From Dendrophyllia cribrosa (taxonomy: Eukaryota > Cnidaria > Anthozoa > Scleractinia > Dendrophylliidae): 64,000 bases of DNA. The notes under the pieces are model-generated. The model was not told the DNA's origin. It saw nothing but the letters and a program-made list of their open reading frames with translations, and did not search any database. Shown piece by piece: positions 54,749 through 63,879 of the stretch; position 1 is the first letter of the stretch; every line of letters starts with the position of its first letter. Where the stretch lies: contig JAJLRJ010000010.1 of assembly GCA_024195265.1 (NCBI GenBank), positions 35,961,126 to 36,025,125 of the forward strand. The letters run 5' to 3'. Made by a program: the position numbers and the translations under genes.

Positions 54749-54791
54749 GATGATATATAAATATGAATTTTAAAAACACAAATATATACCC
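54749..54791. promoter_or_regulatory. 43-bp bidirectional late promoter of coiled-coil and capsid genes
   Basis: Plus side: AAATATATACCC ends right before the ATG at 54792. Minus side: TTTATATATCATC precedes the ATG at 54748. Leaders would be extremely short. Confidence 0.65.
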
Positions 54792-56042
54792 ATGGCTGTG
54801 CAACCGAATTTACTTCCATCTCACAGTGAAAAGACACTGAAAGCCATGAAAGCAGAGCGAACCGTCAAGCGCATCACATTCAACCCATCTGAGGCCAATC
54901 CCGGTGAGACACTGTACGTCTCTGTGCCCAAGCTGGGCGAGCACGATGTTATTGTGTCCGGCTCGCTGGCCCTGGTGTTTAACATCAATCTCTCCGGCGG
55001 CCATGCAAACAACTTTCTCGTACAAAATGTTTCTCGGGCCCTGGTGGACAGATTCGTTGTAAAGTTTGCCGCCACCACTGTCCAGGACACGGTTGGATAC
55101 GACATCTACAAGATATTCGAAGACTTATTCAAATCAACCGACGAGCGGGAAAATATGCTTATGGAGGGCATCCAGAGTGTGGATTTGTGCAAGATCCGCT
55201 CTGGTGCTGGCGACAAGAAGACCTCTGGTGTGGATGCAGAGAACAAGCTAGAGACAATATACAAGAATAAGTATCGCATCAAGCTGGATCACCAAATCTT
55301 AACTGACCACGGTGTTATATACCCTCAAGCCCTGTATAACGATCTGGTCTTCGAACTAACCCTCGCCCCCGCAAACCAAGTTGTCCGTGGCTCAGACACA
55401 AGCAAGCTCGTGTACAAGTTGGAAAACATCCAGCTGGAGTATGAGACGATCAGAAGTAAGGAGCTGGCCGACGAGGCAACAAGCACTTACACCAGTGGTA
55501 AGGAGTTCGCCTATGACCACGTAATGCGAGATCGGGTGCATCCCTTCTCAAAAAGTGGTGACACTCGGCTGCATCTTCGGGTTAACCCACAGCGCCGGTC
55601 TCTCAAGGGCATCCTCTTGCTGTTCATCAACCCCTACACGGCTGGTGCCAGGGACTCTGAGAACTATTTCAATCCCGACATCACCAAAGTGAAGGTCACA
55701 GTAAACGGTGTTCCAAACAGGCTTTACAACGAGGGCATCAGTGATACAGACATGTGGAGAGAGATAACCCGGCATTTTACCCCACACACGCGAGGCAGGC
55801 CTAACATGAACTTGACAAAATATCTAACAGGCAACAAGTTTGGTCTCTGGATTGACCTGCGGTCCATGGCCGACACAGCCCTGCACGGCAGCGGCCAACG
55901 GCTCGTAAACACACAAGATGGCGTGCAACTCGAAATCGAACGACACGGCAAAGGCTCGGGGAACGCACTCTGCCACATCTTCACCCTCTCAGACTCACAG
56001 ATGAACATCATGGGCGGGCAGCTGGAATCTGTACAGTACTAA
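54792..56042 (+). CDS. Double-jelly-roll major capsid protein candidate
   Basis: Encodes 416 residues rich in beta strands. Recognisable blocks are FNPSEANPGETLYVSVPKL near the start, NNFLVQNVSRALVDRFVVKF, LCKIRSGAGDKKTSGV, HGVIYPQALYNDLVFELTLA, and LHGSGQRLVNTQDGVQLEIE near the end. These occur in the conserved major capsid candidates of cnidarian Polintons and related elements, whose fold is the double jelly roll of adeno- and nucleocytoplasmic viruses. It would form the trimeric hexon-like shell. The frame is intact. It follows the strongest TATATACC box in the element. Confidence 0.7.
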   Translation: MAVQPNLLPSHSEKTLKAMKAERTVKRITFNPSEANPGETLYVSVPKLGEHDVIVSGSLALVFNINLSGGHANNFLVQNVSRALVDRFVVKFAATTVQDTVGYDIYKIFEDLFKSTDERENMLMEGIQSVDLCKIRSGAGDKKTSGVDAENKLETIYKNKYRIKLDHQILTDHGVIYPQALYNDLVFELTLAPANQVVRGSDTSKLVYKLENIQLEYETIRSKELADEATSTYTSGKEFAYDHVMRDRVHPFSKSGDTRLHLRVNPQRRSLKGILLLFINPYTAGARDSENYFNPDITKVKVTVNGVPNRLYNEGISDTDMWREITRHFTPHTRGRPNMNLTKYLTGNKFGLWIDLRSMADTALHGSGQRLVNTQDGVQLEIERHGKGSGNALCHIFTLSDSQMNIMGGQLESVQY

Positions 56043-56059
56043 ACGCATAAAACCATGCA

Positions 56060-56079
56060 TATATATACCCACCACCCCC
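56060..56079 (+). promoter_or_regulatory. Late-type promoter of the packaging ATPase
   Basis: TATATATACCC at 56060-56070, nine bases before the ATG at 56080. This argues that the ATPase gene starts at 56080 and not in the shifted frame at 56237. Confidence 0.6.
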
Positions 56080-56836
56080 ATGACCAGCCCCATGGCCACA
56101 AGAAACAAGATCAACTTCTATGACAAGCCGGCTCCTCTGCCATCCACAGGATATCTGTCATACAATGAAATACAAAGACTTCTGGCAAAGGCCCCCTCCC
56201 CGCCAGTTAACAAACCAACTAATATAGGTGTTGGTCATGGACCCAAGAAAGCTGCCATTCAATGCACTAATCGTGGGCCCCACTAACTCTGGCAAGACAC
56301 ATTATCTTCTCTCCCAACTGCGAGGCCCCTTTAGGGGTTGTTTTGATTACATCGTTTTATTCTGCCCCACATTTGTCAAGAACAAGACATACGATGGCTT
56401 CGTAGATCGCGATCCGAGCATCTTCGTGATTGTCTGCCAGCAGCACGAGATCGAAGACTGGTTGAGGCTGGCGAGCTTCTTTTTCACATCCACCAACACT
56501 TTATTCATTCTCGATGACTGCGCCGCCTCCAAAGATGTCAAAGGCCGAACGGGCCAACTGGTCAATCTGGGGTTCAGCGCAAGGCATGACGGCATATCCG
56601 TGTGGGTCTTGACCCAGCAGATCACCAGCATTGCCAAGCCATATCGTGATAACATTGCAGCGATAGTGCTCTTTTACACGCCCTCCAGCAAGACAACCAA
56701 AACCATATTCGAAGATTATGCCTGCGAGCTCTCCCACGAGGAGTACAAAGAGTTTATTGCAAGGCTCAAAGCCCGCAAGTTCTCCCACCTGGTTTTCTCT
56801 TTGAGGCACCCGTATGGAATTGAGTACAAGGTTTAA
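56080..56836 (+). pseudogene. A32-type DNA packaging ATPase with a probable frameshift
   Basis: The first frame (56080-56286) encodes a short N-terminal part; the second (from about 56237 to 56836) encodes the ATPase core. Walker A is GPTNSGKT, Walker B FILDDC (aspartates 96-97 counted from 56228), followed by VWVLTQQ as the sensor-type segment; these fit the FtsK/HerA-family packaging ATPases of Polintons and large DNA viruses. The second frame lacks its own promoter, while the first has one, and the two overlap around CATGGACCC at 56236-56244, so a one-base insertion is likely. A programmed shift or start at 56237 cannot be excluded. It would pump the genome into capsids. Confidence 0.7.
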
Positions 56837-56871
56837 ACACAGGCACACACAGCTACACAAATATACAGCTC

Positions 56872-56882
56872 ATATATATACC
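56872..56882 (+). promoter_or_regulatory. Late-type promoter of the 81-residue gene
   Basis: ATATATATACC lies immediately before the ATG at 56883, so a transcript would have almost no leader. Confidence 0.55.
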
Positions 56883-57128
56883 ATGGCCATGAATGCGCCA
56901 ACCAGCCTACATAAGCTCACCGTGCTTTCACAGCTTTTGGATGAGTTACACAAACACACCCTTGAGGCGCAAAACAAAATTATCAAAGCTGCTGGTGAGG
57001 AAGATCTACGCCTCATGCTTCTCAACAGATATCCCTTGCGGTTAAATTCTATTCCAGACACCATGGCGGGAATTATACGAGAGTTTGAAACCCTTTTGCC
57101 AGACATCAAGAGAATTATTGAAAAATAA
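56883..57128 (+). CDS. Small helical Polinton protein, unknown
   Basis: Encodes 81 residues, mostly helical (LTVLSQLLDELHKHTLEAQ), no membrane segment. The start is chosen at 56883 because of the promoter box directly upstream; the frame is open further back. No family recognised. Confidence 0.5.
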   Translation: MAMNAPTSLHKLTVLSQLLDELHKHTLEAQNKIIKAAGEEDLRLMLLNRYPLRLNSIPDTMAGIIREFETLLPDIKRIIEK

Positions 57129-57132
57129 AAAC

Positions 57133-57150
57133 ACATATGTATACCTCCTG
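57133..57150 (+). promoter_or_regulatory. Late-type promoter of the 57151 gene
   Basis: CATATGTATACC at 57133-57144, six bases before the ATG at 57151. Confidence 0.55.
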
Positions 57151-57759
57151 ATGGCAGAAGCAGCTGAAGACCAGTTCGACTTTAACGAAGTAATGCAGAT
57201 GCTGGAGGCCACCCCTGGTGCCGAACCTCCCACAGGTCTAATTGGTGACAATGGCATTCCTGCCAAACGTGAGAAGCTTGCAATCCTTGTTTCAACTGGC
57301 AAGGCCAAAGAAGCTATCGGAATGCAGCTCACACACGATCGTGTTGCGCGGCTGTCAGACAAGGATGTTGAGAAGTACTGCAAAAGGTACGAGGCCTACG
57401 TCGGCAGCAAGGCGACCGAATCCCTAATTGATTCAACTATCACGCTCGCGACCAAAGGCATTGGCCTGGTGGCCACGATTGATGATGCCAATGAGTTTCA
57501 GCAAGAAATCAAGAACAACTACATCATCAGCCATGAGCTGGCAAATCTTGCTGGGGATCTTGCCCTGCGATGCGGACGATGGCTGGCGCTTGCCATTGCT
57601 GCTCTCATCACAACAAAACACATCAAGTTTGAACGAGATCCTGACAAGGCTGAACCCCCACCCCAACCCACACATCCAACCAGAGACAGTGAAGGTTATC
57701 CACTTGAGGGCTTTGATGAAGTTGGGTTGGGACCTGTGTTGACCTCGCAGGAACCTTGA
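57151..57759 (+). CDS. Conserved Polinton protein with one hydrophobic segment, unknown
   Basis: Encodes 202 residues. Blocks DKDVEKYCKRYEAYVGSKAT and GDLALRCGRWLALAIAALI (a possible membrane helix) recur in this class of cnidarian Polinton proteins. The C-terminus is proline-rich. The last codons run into a 12-bp tandem repeat, so the end of the protein may vary between copies. Likely virion or membrane associated by promoter class. Confidence 0.6.
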   Translation: MAEAAEDQFDFNEVMQMLEATPGAEPPTGLIGDNGIPAKREKLAILVSTGKAKEAIGMQLTHDRVARLSDKDVEKYCKRYEAYVGSKATESLIDSTITLATKGIGLVATIDDANEFQQEIKNNYIISHELANLAGDLALRCGRWLALAIAALITTKHIKFERDPDKAEPPPQPTHPTRDSEGYPLEGFDEVGLGPVLTSQEP

Positions 57760-57812
57760 AGGAACCTGACTGGAACCTGACTGGAACCTGACTGGAACCT
57801 GACTGGAACCTG
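57752..57812 (+). repeat. Tandem repeat GGAACCTGACT, about five units
   Basis: Units of GGAACCTGACT follow each other over about 60 bp across the stop codon of the preceding gene. Possible site of slippage that changes the C-terminus. Confidence 0.85.
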
Positions 57813-57844
57813 GCAGCACACTTATCACAAGATAAATTAAAAAT

Positions 57845-57860
57845 CATATATATACCCGCG
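57845..57860 (+). promoter_or_regulatory. Late-type promoter of the 57861 gene
   Basis: CATATATATACCC at 57845-57857, three bases before the ATG. Confidence 0.55.
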
Positions 57861-58331
57861 ATGGCCACACCACTCGAGACGATACCTGAAGAAACTCCAA
57901 CTCCAACACCAACACCAACACCTGCACGGGTTACCTCTGAGGCCCCGAAAACAAAGCCCGCAACAGAAAAGAACCCTGGCCGCGTTGCTTCTGGCAAAAG
58001 GCTAGCAGAACGCAACCGCATGGCCCGTGAAGCAAAGAAAAAGGCCGAAGAACAAAAGCCTGCACCATCAACAAGTGGGGCAACAAGTGACACAACGGGG
58101 GGTGCAACAAGTGACACACCAAGTGACAGCAACAGCAACTCAATCATTTACATTCTGGGGGTTGCAGGGTTGGTTGTATCTGCTGCTGGTGTTTATTACC
58201 AACGCGAAGCTATAATGCAAAGGCTTGGACGCAAATCAAACACCCCACCACCAGCCACACCAGAAGCCACACCCACTGCAACACCCCCATCTCGAATTCC
58301 GGTAAGACAAGGAATAAAAAATATGGAATAA
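57861..58331 (+). CDS. Single-pass membrane protein with low-complexity N-terminus, unknown
   Basis: Encodes 156 residues: a threonine/proline tract (TPTPTPTPTP), a basic stretch, a serine/threonine-rich part, one hydrophobic helix (IIYILGVAGLVVSAAGVYY, about 95-113) and a proline-rich tail. Fits a membrane-anchored minor virion protein; no family recognised. Confidence 0.55.
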   Translation: MATPLETIPEETPTPTPTPTPARVTSEAPKTKPATEKNPGRVASGKRLAERNRMAREAKKKAEEQKPAPSTSGATSDTTGGATSDTPSDSNSNSIIYILGVAGLVVSAAGVYYQREAIMQRLGRKSNTPPPATPEATPTATPPSRIPVRQGIKNME

Positions 58332-58338
58332 AAAATCA

Positions 58339-58356
58339 AATATATATATACTGACC
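58339..58356 (+). promoter_or_regulatory. Late-type promoter of the 58357 gene
   Basis: AATATATATATACTGACC directly before the ATG at 58357. The usual ACC reads ACTG here. Confidence 0.5.
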
Positions 58357-58659
58357 ATGGGTTTTTTCCGGAATGTGGTGGATGCTGTTCTAATCGGAAG
58401 CGTGGTTGTTCTTTGGTATCAAAATACCGTGTGCGCCTTTAAAGCAATTAACCTCCTGTTAAGGGACAGACACAACGAGCCTGAGCCCGAGACCGAGTCT
58501 GAGTCTGAGTCAGAGTCCGAACTCGAGGTCCGAGAGGCCGAGGCCCGAGTCCGAGAGGCCTTGGAACATAGGGCTTTGTTATCGTCCCAACTCCGAGGTG
58601 CCGAGGCCCGACTCCGAGATTCCGAGGCCGTACTCCGAGATGCCGAAGCCAAGGTTTAG
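58357..58659 (+). CDS. Small membrane protein with charged repeat tail, unknown
   Basis: Encodes 100 residues: an N-terminal hydrophobic helix (VVDAVLIGSVVVLWYQ), then acidic ESESESESE and repeated AEARLRDSEA-type units encoded by a CCGAG-rich imperfect DNA repeat (58470-58655). The tail predicts coiled coil. Unknown function. Confidence 0.5.
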   Translation: MGFFRNVVDAVLIGSVVVLWYQNTVCAFKAINLLLRDRHNEPEPETESESESESELEVREAEARVREALEHRALLSSQLRGAEARLRDSEAVLRDAEAKV

Positions 58660-58710
58660 ATTGAACGATACGACAAAGACACAAAAGGTTCTGTCAGGAA
58701 ATAAAAAATC

Positions 58711-58734
58711 ATATATGTATACTGGACACAAACC
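58711..58734 (+). promoter_or_regulatory. Late-type promoter of the 58735 gene
   Basis: ATATATGTATACTGG at 58711-58725, ten bases before the ATG. Confidence 0.5.
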
Positions 58735-58956
58735 ATGTCTGACAACAAGCTTGTGAAGTCTATCCTCGACGCCGCAACAATCACTGGCCTTGTCGCCGGT
58801 ATTGGTTGGATTGGGAAAAAGACCATCAAAGAAAACTTCACTGCCGACCCCAGTGCAAGCCTAATGAACTACGTCAAGTTCACAGCCGTCATGGCTGGCA
58901 GCATCGCGCTGAAGAAATATCTCGAGGACCAGAAAATCCTCCCAGATAACATGTAA
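58735..58956 (+). CDS. Small protein with two hydrophobic segments, unknown
   Basis: Encodes 73 residues with hydrophobic stretches at ATITGLVAGIGWIG and YVKFTAVMAGSIALK. Possibly a small membrane protein. It lies within the plus-strand run of late genes. Confidence 0.5.
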   Translation: MSDNKLVKSILDAATITGLVAGIGWIGKKTIKENFTADPSASLMNYVKFTAVMAGSIALKKYLEDQKILPDNM

Positions 58957-58958
58957 AA

Positions 58959-58981
58959 ACATATGTATACACACGACCACA
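58959..58981 (+). promoter_or_regulatory. Late-type promoter of the 58982 gene
   Basis: CATATGTATACACACG from about 58960, roughly ten bases before the ATG at 58982. Confidence 0.5.
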
Positions 58982-59419
58982 ATGGCCTCGATTGCAATAA
59001 TGGCCCTTGGCGCTGTTCTCAATGCGGCCGCTTTCACGGGTGGTAATTATCTCGCAAAATATCTGTCTGGTGATAACGGGAAGGCGGCAATGGATGAGAA
59101 AATCCGACATGACCGCGCCCTGGAACAATACCAAGCTGCTTACGCTAAATACCAGAAGGACCGCACAAAGCTCCTCGACTGGATTGCAGCCAACGATCGG
59201 AAGAAACACCAAGCTAGCAAAAACTTCCAAACCACTGACCAAGCTCTGGTCTTGTATAACCAGATGCACCAAACACAACCAGATAAACAAATCAAAGACT
59301 ACAAAGAGCCCCAGTTCTCGGACTTCTATAAGCCCAGTCCACAACAGCAGAATGGCGAACTTGCATTCATTGGAGGCACCCTGCTTGCGGGTGGGTATGT
59401 GGCTTATCGCTTTCTGTAA
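58982..59419 (+). CDS. Protein with terminal hydrophobic segments, unknown
   Basis: Encodes 145 residues: an N-terminal hydrophobic segment (IAIMALGAVLNAAAF), a charged tyrosine-rich helical middle (RALEQYQAAYAKYQKDRTK) and a C-terminal hydrophobic helix (AFIGGTLLAGGYVAYRFL). Similar small proteins recur upstream of the integrase in cnidarian Polintons. Probably membrane or virion associated. Confidence 0.55.
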   Translation: MASIAIMALGAVLNAAAFTGGNYLAKYLSGDNGKAAMDEKIRHDRALEQYQAAYAKYQKDRTKLLDWIAANDRKKHQASKNFQTTDQALVLYNQMHQTQPDKQIKDYKEPQFSDFYKPSPQQQNGELAFIGGTLLAGGYVAYRFL

Positions 59420-59440
59420 ACACAAACAACACAATACATA

Positions 59441-59453
59441 AGTATATACCCCT
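59441..59453 (+). promoter_or_regulatory. Late-type promoter fused to the truncated integrase
   Basis: AGTATATACCCCT directly before the ATG at 59454. It drives a reading frame that begins in the middle of the integrase catalytic core. Confidence 0.55.
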
Positions 59454-60083
59454 ATGGAGATTTACAGACGTGGCCCTTTGAAATGGCCTCAACTCTTGCA
59501 AGTTGACCCTGGGAAAGAGTTTATGGGTGCTGTGACAAAAGAGATGGGGGACAACAAAACAACCATTCGTCGCGGGCGGGTTGATATCCACAGAGACCAA
59601 GCAATTGTGGAGAGATTCAACCGAACCCTGGCTGAAAGGCTGTTTGGTTATCAGTATGCCGTTGAAATGAATATGCCCTCTGACCGTTCGACTGCTTGGG
59701 TTAAAAGACTGCCAGATGTTGTCTCGGCCGTGAACAATGAAGTAACAAGACTCACTGGCAAGAAGCCAAAGGATGCAATCAAAGAGAAAGCAATATCCTC
59801 CAAGCCTGCGACTCCATATGCTAGGCCTGTTGGGGTGAATGAGAAGAAGTTCCCTCCCAGGGTGAGTGTGAGATATCTTTATTACCCCGGTGAGCTGGAA
59901 GGGGGTGGGAGGCGTGCGACCGATCCGATCTGGTCTTTGAAGGTCTACCAAATACAAAGGATTGTAACCAAGTCGAATGAGCCAGTAGTTTATTATCTCT
60001 ACGATGGCCCTAAGAGAGGCTTCGTTCGTGAAGAGCTGATGGTTGTGCCGCCTGGCACTCAGTTGCCACCGATATCTTTGTGA
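59454..60083 (+). CDS. Retroviral-type integrase, N-terminally truncated
   Basis: Encodes 209 residues covering only the second half of the catalytic core and the C-terminal domain. D18 (QVDPGKEF) and E53 (IVERFNRTLAERLF), 35 positions apart, match the last two residues of the D,D-35-E triad; the first aspartate and the zinc-binding HHCC domain are missing and are not found in the 59420-59453 interval. The C-terminal half has the RYLY and DPIWSLKVYQI blocks of Polinton integrases. Catalysis should be impossible alone. It overlaps the 3' end of the polymerase gene tail to tail by 25 bp. Confidence 0.8.
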   Translation: MEIYRRGPLKWPQLLQVDPGKEFMGAVTKEMGDNKTTIRRGRVDIHRDQAIVERFNRTLAERLFGYQYAVEMNMPSDRSTAWVKRLPDVVSAVNNEVTRLTGKKPKDAIKEKAISSKPATPYARPVGVNEKKFPPRVSVRYLYYPGELEGGGRRATDPIWSLKVYQIQRIVTKSNEPVVYYLYDGPKRGFVREELMVVPPGTQLPPISL

Positions 60084-63000
60084 CCATATGCCAGCGTGTG
60101 GATGCCATCATCCTTGATCCAGCGCTTGGAGTCAAAGGGAGAGAGCGTTGTCTTGGTGATGTGCTCGCCGAAGATTTGGTGGCCTTTGCTTCTAAGCCTG
60201 TCCATCCCGTGCTTGAAGGTTCGCCGGTCGAAGAGGGCGTCCTTGTAATTCTGGTGGGTGATCTCTTTCTTTGTGACAACCTTGGTGGTGCCCTTTGCTT
60301 TCTTGATGTCCAGCTTAGCTTTGATTTCTTTGCCGTCCTTGTCCTTCTTCTTAATACACCCGCTGTCGTCTTTCAAGATGCTGTACATCTTCGAGCGAAG
60401 ACAGATTGCCTCCGAGATGGGCACACCCTCGCACTCGTCCTTCATCTTGCCGATTACCTTCTTGTTCTTCTGGCTGTGGAGTGGATGGTCCTTGGGATAA
60501 TCGCTTGTGTCGTATAGTTCGTCCCGAAGGTTCTCCATGTCTTTGTAGACATCCTCCGTCTTGATCTCGAGGGGCAGAGAGTCTGTGTCTGTGTAGAGTA
60601 GGTCTACTCGCGGGCCGTACTTCAGCTTGAGATGATTGTAATAGAAGTCGTACATCAGTGTTTTGGAGAGATCAAGGATGCACATGCCTGTGTAAACTGG
60701 GCGGTTTAAGAGGATGTTCACCCTGTGCATCTGTATCCCCGCCAGATTGTTTCCAAAGACTGTTGCTCTAGTGAACAGAGGGCTTGCGATGAGCTTTCTA
60801 ATCTTGTCTTGCTCGTGCGCCCGGACAAGCTTCATGTCGATTCGATTTCTGAGGTTCTCCATTGTTCTACCGAAGACGGAGTTGTTCATGAGCTTGAAGA
60901 AGTTCTTCTCGAAGTCTGAAGTGGCCTTCTTTCTGAGCTCGGTGTTAAGGGAGATGTATGGCTCCATCCACGCCCTCTGCTCAAACTTGAGCATTTTATG
61001 GATTTTCGCCAACTTCATTCCAAGATCCAGGTACTGCTGGAGTGCCCTGTAATGCAGCACGTACCTGGATTTGTTGCGCAGTGTAAGGAGCAGCTTCTGC
61101 GTCTTGTCTTCTGGCTGCCCCTCTGCCAAAACCCTTTGGTATGGTGACATCCATTCCTTTGGAACGACCTGCCTTTCTGGGGCAAGAGGATAAGCGTTGT
61201 GCTCATCATGCAGCTCCTCGGGGTACTCAAGATCAACCTCGAGAATATAACCAATCTTTCTGTTTGGTCTCCATCTCCTGATCTGGTGTTGTGTTGGAAA
61301 GACAGGGCACCATGCGAAGTTGCCAACTGGGAGAGGCTGACTCATGGCCCATCCATAGAGATTGTTCGCGTCGAGATACATGATATAACTTGACTCTTCG
61401 TCAGGGTTGTGGTCACGAAGATAGGAGTTGTTGGCCTTACAGTGCCGCCTGCTCTCCATGGATATGCCGCCTCGCAAGCCTCTTTCGACAAAGAGGTGCA
61501 TGTTGACGTCTGTGAGAAGCTCCAGGTTGATTTTCGTATACCTAAGAAGAGCGTCCCATGAGAGACCAGGGCTTGTATAATAATATGCCGGGTCAAGCTT
61601 GTAATGTTGCAGGCATGTTTTTCTGAAGTTCTCAAAAACATCGGCCAGAAGAAGCACATCTGTCTCAAGGTAGAGGTCGTGGTACTCTCCAAGCGTCTTG
61701 CATCCAAATACCTCCCACACTTTTTGCGCGTGGGCGTATTCTTTATCTGAGATGCCTTCCTTCTTGAGCTCGCTGTAGAAGGCATCCTTCGGCGGGAGAG
61801 AGGCCTCATCGAATCGAGTCCAAGAGTCCATGTATTCATAAGGGTAAATCCTTTTTGCAGGAGAAGGCCGCGTCTGGCTTGGTTCTTCTCGTGGCTTGCC
61901 GTGATTGTGAAGGACTCTGGCTTGTTTGCATCAACCAGGGCACTTAAGCTTGACTGCATGAACTGCAAGCTGTCAATGAATCTCAGCTTGCCGAGGGAGA
62001 AAGAGATGTATTTCTCCATGTTGTTTGGGATGCATTTCAAATCAGAATGCACGTTTGCAATACCACTCATGATGTGGTGTGCATCATAACCCTTCAAGTT
62101 GTGAAAGATTACCGGGATTATTTCCATTTTCGGGTTGGTTCGGAAATGGTTGATGTTGCAAGAATGGTGAGCCGCACCCCGATATTTGCCTGTGATGTGA
62201 CAATGATCTTTGACTGCGTCTCGAACAGAGTCTTGGATTAGAGACTCCCCACAGAACAGACAGTCGACCTGCTCGAATATTTTGTTTGTGATGGCCTGCC
62301 TTTTGTTTCTTGGCCCAATAAATGGGAACTGACCCAGTTTACCATCATCGTCCTGGATGTAAGTTTTGAATGTCTTTTGATAACATTTGTTAGTGTGGCG
62401 ATGAATGAAGCCCACGTGTTCCCCGGTGTTTGGATCATAGGCCGCAACGGCGTCCCTGTGGTTCTCCTTGACGAGAGACTTGTCACAGATGTGGCAATCT
62501 GTCGCACGGTCGAATTCTGCCCAGTCTGTTCTTGTCATGGAGAGTGGTACCTTGTATTGCAGCTCGTCTCTGATCACTCCTTCCAGCTGTTGAAGGCTGT
62601 CGAGAAAGACTGGCACCGAATCCTCTCCTCTGTATAGATAAGGCCCCTTTGTCTCTCCATCAGAGCGAACAGCTAGCACGCAGAACCCACAGGGTTTATG
62701 TACGGATGTTGCAGTGGTGCTGCTCTGTTGGGGATCTGGTATGCAGCCGTGGACTTTTTCGACAATGCTTTCAAAGTCAGCATAGATGACCCAAGGCTTC
62801 TTCATCTGGTTCTGGAAGTTCTTGAAGTGGAGGAAGTTTTCGCCTTCTTTTGGCATTTCAGTTCGCATCGGCCTGCCTTTAACCCCCCTGCAATAGAAGA
62901 GATGGTCGGTGAGAACCCTTTCTGAAGAAAAGGCTTGGAGGCACCTGTCACAGTGATGCATGCGGCGCCCAACGTTGAACTCACTGTGTAGAAGCCTGCT

Positions 63001-63879
63001 CATGCTCTTAATGTAACAATAATGCGATGTATGTGTGTCTGTGAGCATCATCAGATTAATCCTTCGCAGATTGGGGTCCTCTAGCTCACTGACTCTGATC
63101 ACAACCACCTTATTGTTATTGTATCCATAGATGTTGATTGGAAGGTTGTTCTGACGCTCAACTTTAGATATCTGGCTCAATGGTGTTGGAAAATCTATTC
63201 CAGTGAAGTTTAGACCATCATCAGTGGGATAACTGCCTGTTCTGTTTGTGTTAACATTTACAGGAAACAATGCAGATCGCAGTGCCCAGCGCAGACACTG
63301 GTTATCTCTGTTCTTCACATTGATGATAGCCTGCTTTGACCTGAGTTTTGATGGTGTTGGGATAAATGTGCCGCCTCGTAGAGGATGGTATGCCCCGAAC
63401 TCAAGGTAAACAGTTTTGATGTTCTCAATCACCCAACCAGAACCCAAATGCTGCCATCTGGCAATCTCTTCCTCAAAGCCATTCACAATGTCTTCCAGGA
63501 TGCCCTCCTCTCGAAGCTGATATAGATTTGTAACAATCAGTGGATTGACGTTCCAAAAGAAGTGATTAATTTCTCGTCGTCTATCATTGGCTTCCATTGA
63601 AAAGCGAACATCGAATGACAAAGTGACCTTCACCCCGCCAAGCTCTGTGACTTCGCGTGCAATTTTCTGGAGAAAAGCCGCCCGATTAGTTATGAAGAAT
63701 GAATTGAGGTCCTTGATTTGGTAGCCATCAGGGACATTCATCTTATAACCATGCAACCAATTACCGAAGTAATCGTGGTTCCTTGGATTGAAGTCAAGAC
63801 GTTGAGCCGCCATGTTATATACAGGGGTTTTATTTTCTTCAATTGGTGATCTCGTGCCGGGGCTCTGTGCCATTGCCAT
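60059..63879 (-). pseudogene. Protein-primed family B DNA polymerase with one frameshift
   Basis: Two overlapping frames (61342-63879 and 60059-61831) together make about 1270 codons. N-terminal part: zinc-finger-like CDRC...H, further CxxC sites and DHCHITGKYRGAAHHSCN. Exonuclease motifs: YADFESIV, HNLKGYDAHHI and, after the shift, ETDVLLLADVFE. Polymerase motifs: LDANNLYGWAMSQP (A), KLMNNSVFGRTMEN (B) and LYTDTDSLPLEI (C). This is the Polinton/adintovirus type that replicates ends by protein priming. Useful coding changes frame at about 61845-61855, near the GGATTTACC phrase, consistent with loss of one base. Two in-frame ATGs (63879 and 63813) each follow a promoter-like unit, so the true start is uncertain. 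Confidence 0.85.

Noticed and set aside
56228..56236. Start of the ATPase at the GTG at 56228
   Set aside because: Not an ATG, and no promoter box lies upstream in that frame; the late promoter points to 56080.
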